This document shows positions 25,401-37,447 of a DNA stretch of 64,000 bases, one piece after another. Below the pieces are notes generated by a model. It saw only the letters and a program-made list of their open reading frames with translations. It ran no database searches and was not told the DNA's origin. The translations under genes were made by a program, and so were the position numbers. The number at the start of each line of letters is the position of its first letter. Position 1 is the stretch's first letter. This DNA is from Sipunculus nudus (lineage: Eukaryota > Annelida > Sipuncula > Golfingiida > Sipunculidae), in assembly GCA_026874595.1 (NCBI GenBank), contig CM049315.1, positions 9,027,664 to 9,091,663 on the forward strand, in the 5' to 3' direction.

Positions 25401-27538
25401 CAGACGCTGATTGTATGTGGGTGCCATAAATAACATAGAATGCATCGTCAGTAAAAAGAGGGGGCGCGTCCAGAAAGTGTTAAGAACAGAATAAGGTGTC
25501 TGAATCAAATATTAAATATTCTATCACCGAAAAGTGCATTCTGTTCTGTCAGTGTCACAGGTTGAACGGAAATATGAGTACTTCATAATTTACACTTTAA
25601 ACCGATGGAACGGAATACATGTATATAGATGAACCCGTCTTACAGCATATATATATATATATATATATATAGATGCCGCAGATATACACTCAAGGGCCAG
25701 ACAGTTGTTGATGAAAATCTTATGGTGCGTTTCCATATATTCTCCGTGGTCAAATTTCCGTTGATGTTCACGTGTTCAATATTCAGTACAATGATTAACT
25801 CCATGCTTAGACTTCAACATAACTTTCATTATATATTTTAATCACTAACTTAAAGGTTCTGGATTTTAATAGTCTTCCGTAAAAAAGGGATAAAATAGGA
25901 CCAGACGAACGTTTGTGCATAATGAAAGACTGGCTGACAGCAGCGAAAATCTCTAAAGCTATACAGTCGGGGGAGGGGGGGGGGGGGGCTGTAAGAGTGA
26001 GTAACGGTATACATGTGTTACAGGCATCAATAAAAGGAAGGGCCAACAACACACCCAAAACAAAGTTCATCCTACTTGCCGGACATACTGCGCACGGCCT
26101 GGCCACGCCAGCATCATGCTGTATCGCATGACACCTATAGTACTGACAGGCTGGGGGATTTAGCGGAGCAGCGGACCATACGTACCCCAGCCAGTCCCAA
26201 GGAGCAGCCCCATGTGTATATCTATACATACAGTGTATAAATCACAGTAATAAGGCACACGTCCTGGACTGCATGCGAGTGCGTAAATCAGGGTATAACT
26301 ACGGTGGGGCATACATTGTAAACATAGAATTTCCCTTTAAAAGCGTGGACGCATTTTATATGTTATTGCAATAAAGATTGTAAATGCATAAACGTGCATA
26401 ACAGTGAACCAACAGCCATTTGTGCCGGGGATGTAAAAAAATAAAGCACGTGTTTCGTATGAGTAAACAGCATAAAATATATAAATATAACGAATGCATA
26501 AGTCTTGCGTCATTGGAGAATTTTTCCCCGGAAAAGCCCCGATTAAAAAGTAGACTGTGTAGAGTTTGATTTATTGCATGTCTGTAAAAGTTTGATGATG
26601 TGATGACTGTTTGTGGTTTAATCGAGGTAATAATATATTATATAAGTACATAAGTGGATTTAATCGTAGGATCTGTACGGATTAAAGGTCCAATGTCATA
26701 AAATTAAAACAATACGATTTCATTGTGATTTAACTGAATTAAATGCTATAAACATGACGCAACATAAGGCAGAGGAAACATTATATATCCGTTGTCTGGG
26801 TCTGCAATCTAGGGATAGGGTATGAATTAACACTGAGATGGCAAGGTGTTATGATTATAGTGAGTTTTATGAGACACCGATGCAAGGCAATGACATAAAC
26901 ATGACGGTCGAGTTTTGTCAGCGGTGTTTTACCAGATCTAGTTTGAATAATTAGGGAACGTATGGCAATGATTCTGATTAAAATGGATTTAGCATTGCTC
27001 AAGTATACAGAATACTGACATCATATCCATAAACTGGACCTGCTTAAATCGTGACAACAGTTCGCAAAATGATGCTTAGAACTGATGAAGGTATCACGCC
27101 CAACTTCATCAGCAGTACAGCCGGTAGTCACGAGTTCTCGGTCCTGGCCCGGCACATTGAGGCGAACTCAACTCGCCTGAGGCAACAGCAACATTTCTAA
27201 TGTAATAGGTTTTACAAGCCAAGCACCAGCACATTAGCAATCTGTTGCTGATTAAACGATTCGCTACGGGAGACCACGTTATCCCACCCCAGCTGATCGT
27301 GATTACGTAATTCATGTTCTTTACTTGTATAGTTTTATTTCGGAATTAATATAATACACTACGGATTAACTAGCGATATACTGCCCCTAAACAATGAAAA
27401 AATATTGTGTTGGACAGTGTTTCTTAGTTCAAACATGCAAGAAAATATAGGTATATAGTTAAGAACCACATATTGCCCAGAGATAAGGCGTATACCGATA
27501 AAAAGAATCATATATAGTTTCTACATTTAGCAAACTCC

Positions 27539-27541
<3 letters not shown>

Positions 27542-27615
<74 letters not shown>
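27542..27615. repeat. (AT)n microsatellite, 74 bp
   Basis: About 37 uninterrupted AT units. Confidence 0.95.
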
Positions 27616-27616
<1 letters not shown>

Positions 27617-28439
27617 CACTAAAATATTAAGTCATAGTTCTGGTGAGCTAATAGGCATCTCATTTGAGAATGCCATATGTAATTAAGCATGCTCTGAGAG
27701 TGCTTTTCAATCACTAACTAGGGGGCAGAATTAGGAATTTGTACTAGATGGTCATACACAATATATTACAAAACGGTGAAAACCTTAATCAATTTCATGG
27801 CACACAGCACTGCAACAAAATCAAATTGTTTTGAGAATCATACAATTATCTATTATAAGTTTTCGACAGGGACTATTAATACACTTAAATTATCTATAAC
27901 TCGTATGTGCGGCCAGAACAAATATTGAACCAGTCTTAACTGGCTTTTCCCCTGTGTATTGGGACTTACAAATGAAAACACTTCATACTCCGTGCAGGAA
28001 ACTGTTTGTATGTTGATGTCGTCGCAACCTTTTTTTCTCTTTTAAATAAAGCTTTGGTTACTCCGTCAAGCTTTATATGCCCTCAAAAATACCCATGTAT
28101 GACAAAGGCGACACGGCACCGCGCGGCGGGGAAAATGGAATTATAATAATGGCGGGGCCAAAGAAGCTGAACTATTTGGTAAAGGATACATTCATCACTG
28201 TATAGATTGGCTCTAATGGAATGGGACGTTCTATTATGTTTGTATTGGATTCTACTGTGGAAAGAAAGGCGCATGGATGAATGTTGTGGCATTATTATTG
28301 TTGAGGGCAGACATTGCATGCGTTTGCGTGCGTACACTGAGAGAATGTGAAATTCCCGGGACCACTTTCCAACCCGTGGGACTGGAAGCATGAGACATTA
28401 AAGCCATTGCAATCAAACGGGGAAATTAAGCTGAAATTG

Positions 28440-29174
28440 AGGCTCACTTAACAGTCATTTCTGTTTAATCCGGTCGTAAGTGGGTTTGACTTCGCTACTC
28501 CAATGCTTTCCCAAGAAGTCACGCGAGCAATATTGAGTTCTGTATCTTGAACAGTGAGAAGGAAATCGCGGCCACCGGAGCGCCGGGCGGTCCGGCAGTC
28601 AAGTGGGCGGGGCCACATGTCACTTCCACACAGCCAAGCTCCGCATACTGTACACAGGGCCAGCGAATAATCAGGTTTGTTTCGGCCCAACCGAGCTCCT
28701 ATTGGCCGGGAGCCGCCTCAGTTTACTCCATAATTAACGCACCACCAGGCCCCAAATGACAGCCTAAATAACGCAGCTGACATGCCCAGATAAACCACGT
28801 AAGGCAGCCGTTTCTTGATGTATATACACCTTGAAGCCAACCGGCCTTGTGCATAAAGCTTCTGGCAAGTGGTTTGCAGGACAGTTCAGGTGCTTGTAGC
28901 AAGATTACTACAGCTTTGTCAACTTCCTTGCCCGTGCTGACGGCTTCGCGGGGGCTGAGCATATACTGAACCAGGCTGTAATAATTCCATAGCAGCTGAC
29001 GCAGGGAGGAATACAGTCGCAAAGCTGGCGCTAGTACACGAGTACCGCTCGTCCGTGGGAGCGGCGGGCGGGGAGGAGTGGCTGCGTTCTGTCAACCGCA
29101 GTGGCTCGGGTGGGGACCCGTATGCACCCACCACCCCGCCGTCCGAGCCGGTGACCAACGGCACCGGGTCGGAA
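28440..29174 (+). promoter_or_regulatory. Promoter region and 5' leader of the mab-21-like gene
   Basis: Composition turns GC-rich here. A GC box (GGGCGGGGCC, 28605-28614), an inverted CCAAT box (CTATTGGCC, 28699-28707) and a weak TATA-like word (TATATAC, 28821-28827) precede the coding region. A start near 28850 would give a leader of about 325 nt, but the true start site is not readable. A 10-codon upstream frame (29122-29154) starts in a weak context (C at -3) and ends 20 nt before the main ATG. Confidence 0.45.
29122..29154 (+). CDS. Possible 10-codon upstream reading frame
   Basis: ATG at 29122 is followed by CAC CCA CCA and a TGA at 29152. It would lie in the 5' leader of the mab-21-like transcript if transcription starts upstream of it. 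The start context is poor, and no conservation data are available. Confidence 0.2.
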   Translation: MHPPPRRPSR

Positions 29175-30254
29175 ATGATCGCAGCCCAAAGCAAGCTACT
29201 ATTCCAACTCAACAAGTTCTACAACGAGCGAATCCACAGCAGAAAGCTGGCGGTCTCCAAAGCAATCCGGGAGGTGTGCAAGGTGGTGCAGGACGTCCTG
29301 AAGGAGGTAGAAGTCCAGGAACCAAGGTTTATCAGCTCCTTGTGCGAAACAAACGGTCGCTATGAAGGCCTGGAGGTCATCTCACCTTCCGAATTCGAAG
29401 TGGTGTTGTTCCTGAACCAGATGGGTGTTTTCAACTTCGTTGATGACGGAGTTATTCCAGGTTGCGCCGTGCTCAAGCTCAGCGATGGTCGTAAGCGCTC
29501 CATGTCACTTTGGGTGGAGTTTATTACGGCTTCCGGTTACCTGTCCGCAAGAAAAATCAGGTCCCGTTTCCAGACTCTGGTGGCCCAAGCAGTCGACAAA
29601 TGTAGCTATAGAGACTGTGTAAAGATGGTCGCTGACACATCCGAGGTGAAACTCCGTATCCGTGACCGCTTTGTGGTTCAAATCACACCAGCGTTCAAAT
29701 GTGCTGGAATTTGGCCACGCAGTGCTGCACACTGGCCCATACCCCATATTCCATGGCCAAACCCAAACCTGGTCGCAGAGGTCAAAACCGAAGGGTTTAA
29801 TCTACTGTCCAAAGAAAGCATATACATGAAGGATAAACAGTCGGCCGCTGAGGGCGATGCTTGGGTTATGTCCTTCACGGAAGCAGAGAATATGTTGCTG
29901 ATGGGTGGCTGTAGAAGAAAATGTCTGAGTATCCTGAAATCGCTCCGGGATCGCCACCTGGACCTGCCGGGGCAGCCCATCCTCAACTATCACATGAAAA
30001 CCCTTCTGTTGTACGAGTGTGAAAAACATCCACGTGAAATCGAGTGGGACGAGACCTGTTTAGGGGACAGAATAAACGGGATACTTTTACAGCTAATATC
30101 CTGTCTACAAAACAGGAGGTGTCCACATTATTTCTTGCCCAATCTGGATCTTTTCAAAGGAAAGTCGCATTCTGCCATGGACACTGCGGCCAAACAGAGC
30201 TGGAGGATTCTACGTGAACTATTAACAAATTCTAAAAGTCTAGAAAAACTGTGA
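29175..30254 (+). CDS. mab-21: Mab-21-like protein (Mab-21/cGAS-like nucleotidyltransferase fold)
   Basis: This single uninterrupted frame encodes 359 residues, the same length as vertebrate MAB21L1 and MAB21L2, and ends in the family-typical KSLEKL. I recognise the family over its whole length: MIAAQ start, EVQEPRFISSL (46-56), ISPSEFEVVLFLNQMGVFNF (69-88), a strictly conserved block LSDGRKRSMSLWVEFITASG (102-121), PHIPWP (190-195), LLYECEKHPRE (278-288) and CPHYFLPNLD (316-325). The family has a cGAS-like nucleotidyltransferase fold and acts in developmental cell-fate control, notably eye and neural development. The metal-binding pair survives as E73 and E75, but the third acidic position appears to be Q169 (VVQIT), so catalysis is doubtful. 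E49, R51 and R247, positions mutated in human MAB21L2 eye disease, are intact. ATG 29175 is the first in-frame ATG after the TGA at 28956 and has G at -3. The gene is intronless like its vertebrate relatives. Confidence 0.97.
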   Translation: MIAAQSKLLFQLNKFYNERIHSRKLAVSKAIREVCKVVQDVLKEVEVQEPRFISSLCETNGRYEGLEVISPSEFEVVLFLNQMGVFNFVDDGVIPGCAVLKLSDGRKRSMSLWVEFITASGYLSARKIRSRFQTLVAQAVDKCSYRDCVKMVADTSEVKLRIRDRFVVQITPAFKCAGIWPRSAAHWPIPHIPWPNPNLVAEVKTEGFNLLSKESIYMKDKQSAAEGDAWVMSFTEAENMLLMGGCRRKCLSILKSLRDRHLDLPGQPILNYHMKTLLLYECEKHPREIEWDETCLGDRINGILLQLISCLQNRRCPHYFLPNLDLFKGKSHSAMDTAAKQSWRILRELLTNSKSLEKL

Positions 30255-30512
30255 TGTGTTATTTAATATTACTTTTATCCTTCTTGGTGGATGTGTAGGC
30301 TGCTTTTGGCTGGATGGTGTAACGTGTATGACTCTGGTGCAAGTGGTAGGCGTGAAGATGTAAACAAGCTTCCAGTGGCCTAAATTATGGGACGCATACA
30401 TTGTTGTGTAAGCAAGTAGTTCACGCACAACTACTACAACTCCAGTGCGCCACAATGCTGCTCATATTTCACCGCCAAAACAATACAGTAAGCATAACAC
30501 AGGACGATTTAA

Positions 30513-30542
30513 TTAAAGGCACAGTGCTCACTTGTGCTTTAA
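30513..30542 (+). other. Imperfect hairpin in the putative 3' UTR
   Basis: TTAAAGGCACAGTG and CACTTGTGCTTTAA can pair with one bulged base on each side and a very short loop. It may be an RNA structural element or chance. Confidence 0.3.
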
Positions 30543-30581
30543 GTACGGTGTAACATTACTATAGACCCTGGCGCTGTGTTG

Positions 30582-30587
30582 AATAAA
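30582..30587 (+). terminator. Poly(A) signal AATAAA
   Basis: This is the first canonical AATAAA on the + strand after the mab-21-like stop codon, 328 nt downstream. Confidence 0.5.
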
Positions 30588-31633
30588 AGCAGGAAATTTC
30601 AATTACGAGGTGAAGGAGCGCGTTCGGTGGGCAAATTTTGCAAGTATGTTTTGGCTTAAGAAGCAGCAGCTGCGAGAATAGAAGAAGAAGAAAAAATAAC
30701 CTTTAAAACAGGCCCAACAGGGACTTATTTATTGCCAACAATCATCAGTGTATGCGGTGTTGTATACACCACTGTTTCACTGTAAGACTCCACTCGGCGA
30801 AACGTGTGAAGCATCTTAACATTAGTTTCAGCTGTTGTATACGTGTAATCCACGCCGTCGCTTCGCGGCTAAGCTCGGAAACTGGAGAAGTTTCGCTGGC
30901 CGAGGACATACTATTCACACGCCCGACAATACACTGTCATACAAATATGTCCACTATTTCAATGTTGAAGTCAGTTGTACGCCAGGACGTACGCCGTGCA
31001 GAGATGACAAGAGGCGCAGCAGAGAGAGTGAAGTTTGCCAGGCACGGACTGGAGCTGAGGACACTTGATCTTTCGGCGACCAGGTTGGGGAGACGATCAG
31101 ATGTAGGGTTGATGAGGGGTAGACCTGCCCCCATCAGTCAGTATACTGGGTCCCCGACCCCTGTCACACCCTACCCCGCTCGCTATAACTCACCATATGG
31201 GAAAAACTCGCAAACTGAACTAACAAATTGTTCAACCACGGCCAGATTTATAACAAATCAACCAAAACGCTTTGTGAATTAATAATAATATTATAGGTAA
31301 ATGCAATTCGTCAAGTCGAACATTACTATATATCATATAAATATACAGACCGGCAGACTTACACTAAGTATATTTATACGTAACATTCAGTGTGTTTGTA
31401 TAAGGACAATTATCGCGGGAAGCACTGAGGCTGTGTGCATACTTTAGTCCAGGAACCGTTTATACAACGTAAGTACAGTTATGAGGACCACCTGGTTTGA
31501 TCTATTAAATTCATAAAGCTCACAAATCTTATAACAGACACCTGCACGCCAATACGTGCAATTCGTGTTTTGTATAAGTGTCTCCCATGAATTAAATGAC
31601 AAAGCTGTATGTAGAATAACGAAAAAGTACAAA

Positions 31634-31638
<5 letters not shown>

Positions 31639-31690
<52 letters not shown>

Positions 31691-31692
31691 AA
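31639..31692. repeat. (AT)n microsatellite
   Basis: Two AT tracts are separated by a single TTT interruption. Confidence 0.95.
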
Positions 31693-32161
31693 GGACAATT
31701 AATAAAGACCGCTATATAAGCATGAATCACAGATTGTCAAGAAAAAGATGTACTGGCCCGGCTTAATATAAATTAGTTCAAATAGATATCTCAGAGTCGC
31801 CTAGCATCATTAAGGAACACTTGTCAACAGGTAGGCCCCCGCGCGGTGTCATCAATCATGGCACTTTCGTCAAGCTATCACTTGAAAGCACTTCTGGTTG
31901 CTCACCGGCAAAACCGCTGGTGTATATCAACCTACACCATATCGCTGAAAATCTGTCTTATACAAAATAAAAATATCAGGACGAGTGATCTAGTCATCCA
32001 TGTATTTTTTACATATTATTTCATATGGAACGTTAGCAAATAAAAAAGTAATGAAAAAATATTTTATTACAAATGCATTAGACCATTTAAAGTTATTAAT
32101 CATATATTTATACATCTTTTAATATTCATAAATTATAAACATGTAATATGTTAATAATAAT

Positions 32162-32165
<4 letters not shown>

Positions 32166-32232
<67 letters not shown>
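32166..32232. repeat. (AT)n microsatellite
   Basis: About 33 AT units, preceded by a short (TAA)n tract. Confidence 0.95.
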
Positions 32233-32233
<1 letters not shown>

Positions 32234-33119
32234 TGGGATAAGGATTTTGTAATTAACCAGGCAAATGATAAAAATCAAAGAAAATGTAAGAACATTTCAA
32301 TCAGAGAGTAAAATATTTATGTCATCATCCTTAATACATGCATCACATAAACAGTAGTGACTGATGTGGACTCGGTGAAAATTACTATGGAATCTAGTGA
32401 ATGTGCTCCAGATACACGGGAAGTCCTGCATGCTGGACTTGTACGGACTGTTTTACCCGCCGTTTATTCCACGTGCATATCTATATAGTATTATCATTGT
32501 CTTGTGGGTGAGCTGCTGCGTTCGTCGTCTTGATAAAGCTGTCACGGATATTTCCAAGCACGACTCCGTCTATAGTACTTCCCGTGGTCTGTGTACCGTA
32601 TACTAAACGTATGTGAATTAACGAATGTGAGAAAACGTCACAAAGACCAGTGTTCTTTGTAGACAACATGTCTGTGAACTCCGTGGCTCGATGTCTCATG
32701 TGTTAAAGGTAATGTAAAGTAAAGCTTATTTATGTCAACATATATATCCGTGTTGTCTTGTTATATACAGAATTTAAGCACGTGCATGGATGAAAGCACA
32801 GATGTTTACCTTTATACATATATATATATATATATATACATGTATGTATATAACGTACAATAGATAATCTTACTTAAATGATTTACAGTACTTAACTTTA
32901 ATTTTAAATATTTATACATTTTTTCAGTGGACGTAATCGGAAAATATTGCAATAAACAAGTATACAATTTTATAGAAATATAAGGAAAAAACAATATAAC
33001 CCAGTTCCAAAATGGCCAACTTTCCGTAACACGTTGCCGAATGGTAATGTTTATATATAGGCCTAAAAAATGTGTGCAGTCTGAGATGAACTATCGTATA
33101 GGAGCATAGGATGTATGAA

Positions 33120-33123
<4 letters not shown>

Positions 33124-33169
<46 letters not shown>
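33124..33169. repeat. (AT)n microsatellite
   Basis: About 23 AT units. Confidence 0.95.
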
Positions 33170-33177
<8 letters not shown>

Positions 33178-34763
33178 ATAATTCTGTCGCCAATTTTGAT
33201 CAATACTAAACTTTGCTCATTAATTAAATGAAAGCCACGTTAAGAAATACTGACTGGACATGTTTTTCACAAAGTTAAAAAATATTTTGTAAGAAGTCAA
33301 AAATCCCCAACTTGAAGATGACTGAAAAAATAATTACACCTTAACTTAAATGTTAGAAATAATGAACAATGTACGAAACGCAGTATATATTCTTTTTTTT
33401 TTTAAATATTAATCCTTTAAAACAGTATGCAGTGATATACTGTGTTTAATATATACTTTTTGTTTCACGGATCTACCTTTTTATCTATAGATATTTATTA
33501 TCATGATTACAACAATTACTATACTGCACATTTAAAACAAATGATGACCCCGGTGGAGAGAGAGAGAGGGAGAGGGAGGAGATGATAAAAGCTGCAGGGA
33601 CGTATGTAGAGACGAAAATGGAATTCCTCTTGTGTAATATATATATATATATATTATATATATATATATATATATGTATAAAATGAAAAAATAGAGGCAA
33701 TCATTATACATTTATATACATGAATAATTACTCCTTTAACAGATGTTCCTTATGACAGTCTCATAATTGGCACGCCCTCCTGGAGCAAAGTGTGCATAGG
33801 TACGGGCGTGAATACAGGGTATACAAAAATCTGATACGTACTTACTTTTTATTTATAGGTGTTATATATACCTAAATATGATATATGTAATACATGCATT
33901 ATTGTTATTTTTTTATTATTATTATTATAAGTATTCTAACTAAAGAAATATACATCAACTGATATAGTGGAACAATACTATCTTGATTTTACATGCTTTA
34001 TGTTTTTTTCCTTTGAAATTTAATCATATGTTATCGCAAAACAAAGTTTTGTAAAATTGCAAAGACGAATTAGTCCATCATAAAATGATGCAGCTGCACT
34101 ACTTTTTAATATATTATTACCATTATAAACTTTCAGAAAATTATAAACACGTTAAAATCCCCCCCCCCCTTCCCAAAAAAAAAAGAAACTAAGGACTCTT
34201 ACACATGTAAATACACCACACAACTGTGGCCACGCATACTATACGAACACGTAATTCAGAAACATTGGTTTATTTTGGGGGTGTGGAATATTTAGTACCG
34301 GCATGAGGCCTGTGTGACACTATACAAATCCTGTACGCCCTGCATGTTTATTTGTGCAGCCCATGATGCTGGTCAGTTTAGCTCTACAAAGGAGAACACC
34401 CCTTGCCCCCGTCCTGTAAGTTCACCTTCCCCACGTGGCAGACATCAATCCTCTAGAGCAGACGTATTCTCTCGCGCGCTCTCACACCAAACGAGAACCA
34501 CATTCGTTCCTCTAACATTTCCGCGCAATCGGTAACACTTAATCTTACCTCCTAACACAAAGGATGCACCCGGGCTGTCCAGTAACATAAACAGGAGCAA
34601 ACACACCCATGCTAACGATCAAACAAACACGAAGTCTTAAAATACCTGCTGGAAAATATCCGAACAACAGGCAAGTTAAACAGTGTATATTAAACCTAAA
34701 GGCGATTGAAACTGACACCTTGGTAGGAGGTAAAATGCTCGATAATTTTACGACTATTTCTCA

Positions 34764-34768
<5 letters not shown>

Positions 34769-34818
<50 letters not shown>
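34769..34818. repeat. Compound (TC)n-(AC)n microsatellite
   Basis: About 19 TC units run directly into 6 AC units. Confidence 0.95.
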
Positions 34819-34819
<1 letters not shown>

Positions 34820-34952
34820 AACACATCGTCCAATCCACGAGGTACTATAAATAATATATAAATAATAAGGATAAGGAATCAATGCTTGCAATGAAATTGT
34901 GGCAACAGCTTAATTTGCATCACTCATATATATACATATATACATACTATAT

Positions 34953-34994
<42 letters not shown>

Positions 34995-35570
34995 CTCAGA
35001 TATCGCGAAAAAAATACATAATTTCCCATTATATCAAAAAGAACTGGTTTGGTCAAAAATCTCCATAAAAACTTGGTTTAGATACATTCGCGTGTGAGCA
35101 TCGTACTTTTTTTTGTATAATTCGACAGAAAAAAAAACCATTAAAACAAAAAGGTTAATAAAAAAACATTAGGGATCATCTGAAAACAGAATTTCCAATT
35201 TCAATACACATGGTTTTTTATATATTTATGAATATATTAAATATTTATTAAATATCGCAGTTATCTTTTGTTCATTCACTGCCAAAAAAATGCTATCCTC
35301 AACGACAATCGACCAAAATTATTATAGATAATTATACAATATTATGTTATAATTGGTCAAATCATATATAAGTTAGTAAAGTTTCAAATGAATTATCCCT
35401 TTTCCAAAATTTATTATTGAAGGAGAACTATTCAATTGGGATATTTATAATATATAATTGGGCATTGGATCTCGACCAATTAATCCCTATAAATTATATA
35501 TTCTGACATAATCAAACAAAAGATGATTTCTTTAACGGTTTTATTTTCTATGTTCATCCATGCTTAATAC

Positions 35571-35576
<6 letters not shown>

Positions 35577-35652
<76 letters not shown>
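35577..35652. repeat. (AT)n microsatellite, 76 bp
   Basis: About 38 uninterrupted AT units abut the GC-rich fragment at 35653. Confidence 0.95.
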
Positions 35653-35655
<3 letters not shown>

Positions 35656-35735
35656 ACGCGCCGTCTGTCGATCAGGCCAATCGGCCGATGGGTTTACGCC
35701 AACACTAGATCGACCGATGGGTCGCCATTTTAGAT
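35653..35735 (+). mobile_element. Diverged arm fragment related to foldback element 1
   Basis: The segment GATCAGGCCAATCGGCCGAT (35670-35689) and its flanks line up with GATCTGGCCCATCTGCCGAT of the element 1 terminus. By my count about 32 of 40 aligned bases match across the region. A second CCGATGGGT word follows at 35714. No matching inverted partner was found nearby. It may be a solo arm of a related family, and the alignment was made by eye. Confidence 0.4.
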
Positions 35736-37124
35736 GATACAGAGTGCAGCTTACCTTAATTTTCCGTTTTTAATATTTATATGTAATTCTGTACATGTGC
35801 ATCTGTAATCTCTCTTAGGTCCAACTAGAATATCGTTATCCTAGATGAGGTTCTATTGAAATGCATTTTTTTTTAAACTCTTTTTATAGGTCAAGCTCAC
35901 TATATTATCCCAGTAGCTGCTGTCCACATATGTAGTACATGGACATGTTTCCTTAATATAAATATAGTATTCACCACATATGTTTTCAATTCGTCTTATT
36001 TATTTATGTTATTTTATAAAATGCTCTTATCAGATGAATAAGCAGCGAGTCAAATGTCAATTTTAATACTAAAATAACAATTAATGTGCCCCTTCCCCTT
36101 CCATCCCCACTATAATGACCTTGCATTCTAATCCCCTCCCCCCCCCCCCCCAACAAAGAATTTCATATATTATGTCAAAGATCTTGTACAGTTTATGAAA
36201 CCAATTAATAAGCTTTTGTTATTAACAGATAAAGATTGAAATATTTATTGAACCCTGAACTTTTATATTAATAGGTAACGGATGCATCACTAAAAATCGG
36301 ATATGAAAACATTTTGATTGTATGATCGGGAACATGAATGAATATCTTTACACTTAACTTCGATAAGCATCTCCTTAGAGAATACATAAAGAATTTAGAC
36401 ATGCCTACAGGAAACCATCAACCAGTTTTCCATAAGCAGCAGCTTTTGCATGAGAAATATAGATATCTATACATAAGATGCATATAAAAATCCCACCCCG
36501 ATAAAAAAAACATGATCCGCAGTGTTTCCTATATAGGTATTTTCTGTAGGAGTTCTCTAACTTTACCTTTATCCCGTGCATCTGAAACATGTTTTATCCA
36601 CTTTAAACTATAAATGATATGCATTATCAGCATTGAAAATTCTAAATATGGAATGAAACCCCTTGGCGCGGTTAGCTCTATCATGCACTACTTAATATAT
36701 AAAGTGCATAACACCTTATGTACGTAGGCAAAGCACGGGGGAAGAATAAGGTGAATTAAAGCCTATAATCAATCTGAATCACAACGTTAGAAGGTTTGCA
36801 CTTAAAAATTAAAATATCGCGTTTTTAATTGTATTTTTTAACGGAAGTTATTAAATATGAAATCGACCGCTGGCGCGTGATAAATATATAAAGTATATTT
36901 TACGGTACCGAAACAGGGTTCTTTTTTTATATGAAATAACAAGTGCGATTAGTATCTATATGACATATCGACAAAACGGCTATTTGGCGATTTGTTTGAT
37001 GTAATGTATTCATGTATATATAAAGTGGATAATTGATTTAAAAAAAAGGACCACACCAGAGATGCCTTAATGTCAATTATGACACACAATTAATAAAGAT
37101 GTAAGGTCATACTTTATACATGCA

Positions 37125-37447
37125 GGTATGACAGACTGCATGGCCATTTTACAAACAGAAAAAGGTCCTGCAAATTATTTTTGATTCACCTTAACTGGTG
37201 ACTAACTTACGATTAATTATTTGTCAAAATAGGTGCAGCAGACTAGATCATTTTCAAAGAGACAAAAGATACTGCAAATTATTTTCATACTCCTGAAATG
37301 ATGACTTACTTAGGCTTAAAAAATTTGTCATATAGAAGTATGACCGATTAAATCCTTTTCATAGAGAAAAAGTCTATGCAATTCAAATTATATTATATTT
37401 GAAATGATCACCTGCTCATAATACTCAAGTATTTGTCATATAAAATA
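37125..37447. repeat. Diverged tandem repeat, 3 units of about 106 bp
   Basis: Units begin at about 37125, 37232 and 37337. Each has a GACYGATTA/GACTAGATC-like start, then CATTTTAC/CATTTTCA/CCTTTTCA, an A-rich word ending in AGAAAAAGG or similar, a TGCAAATTATTTT-like word, a GATGACTTACT-like word and a closing ATTTGTCA(T/A)A. The units are considerably diverged from one another. Confidence 0.6.

Larger units (their letters stand above)
20261..28439. other. Non-coding DNA upstream of the mab-21-like gene
   Basis: No gene was recognised; the largest frames (21834-22286 and 25807-26229, both minus) have no known domain. Simple repeats include (GA)n at 20844-20882, a G-rich run at 25969-25988 and a 74-bp (AT)n at 27542-27615. 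A degenerate duplication with TTTGATATG and CTACAAACCAAGC landmarks lies at 23886-24070. Balanced-composition blocks occur at about 21640-22460, 23220-23600, 24100-24780 and 26030-26220. Confidence 0.6.
30255..30610 (+). other. Probable 3' untranslated region of the mab-21-like gene
   Basis: The stretch runs from the stop codon to just past the first canonical AATAAA. It contains an AT-rich start, a CAACTACTACAACTCC segment and a potential hairpin (30513-30542). The boundary is inferred from the poly(A) signal only. Confidence 0.5.
30611..37124. other. Non-coding DNA rich in (AT)n tracts
   Basis: No gene was recognised. The longest frame, 176 codons at 30752-31282 (+), starts within 200 bp of the putative poly(A) signal and has no known domain. 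Long (AT)n or (TA)n tracts lie at 31639-31692, 32166-32232, 33124-33169, 33638-33676, 34961-34991 and 35577-35652. A (TC)n-(AC)n tract is at 34769-34818. Confidence 0.6.

Noticed and set aside
25807-26229. 140-codon minus-strand frame
   Set aside because: It runs through a G homopolymer, which gives a poly-Pro stretch, and has no recognisable domain.
29055-30254. 399-codon version of the mab-21-like protein starting at GTG
   Set aside because: The extra 40 residues begin at GTG, are low in complexity and have no counterpart in the 359-residue vertebrate proteins. ATG 29175 gives exactly the family length.
30752-31282. 176-codon open frame downstream of mab-21
   Set aside because: It is the second longest frame in the window, but I see no known domain, no signal peptide and no family resemblance. 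It starts just past a likely poly(A) signal. It looks like chance in a locally GC-richer stretch.
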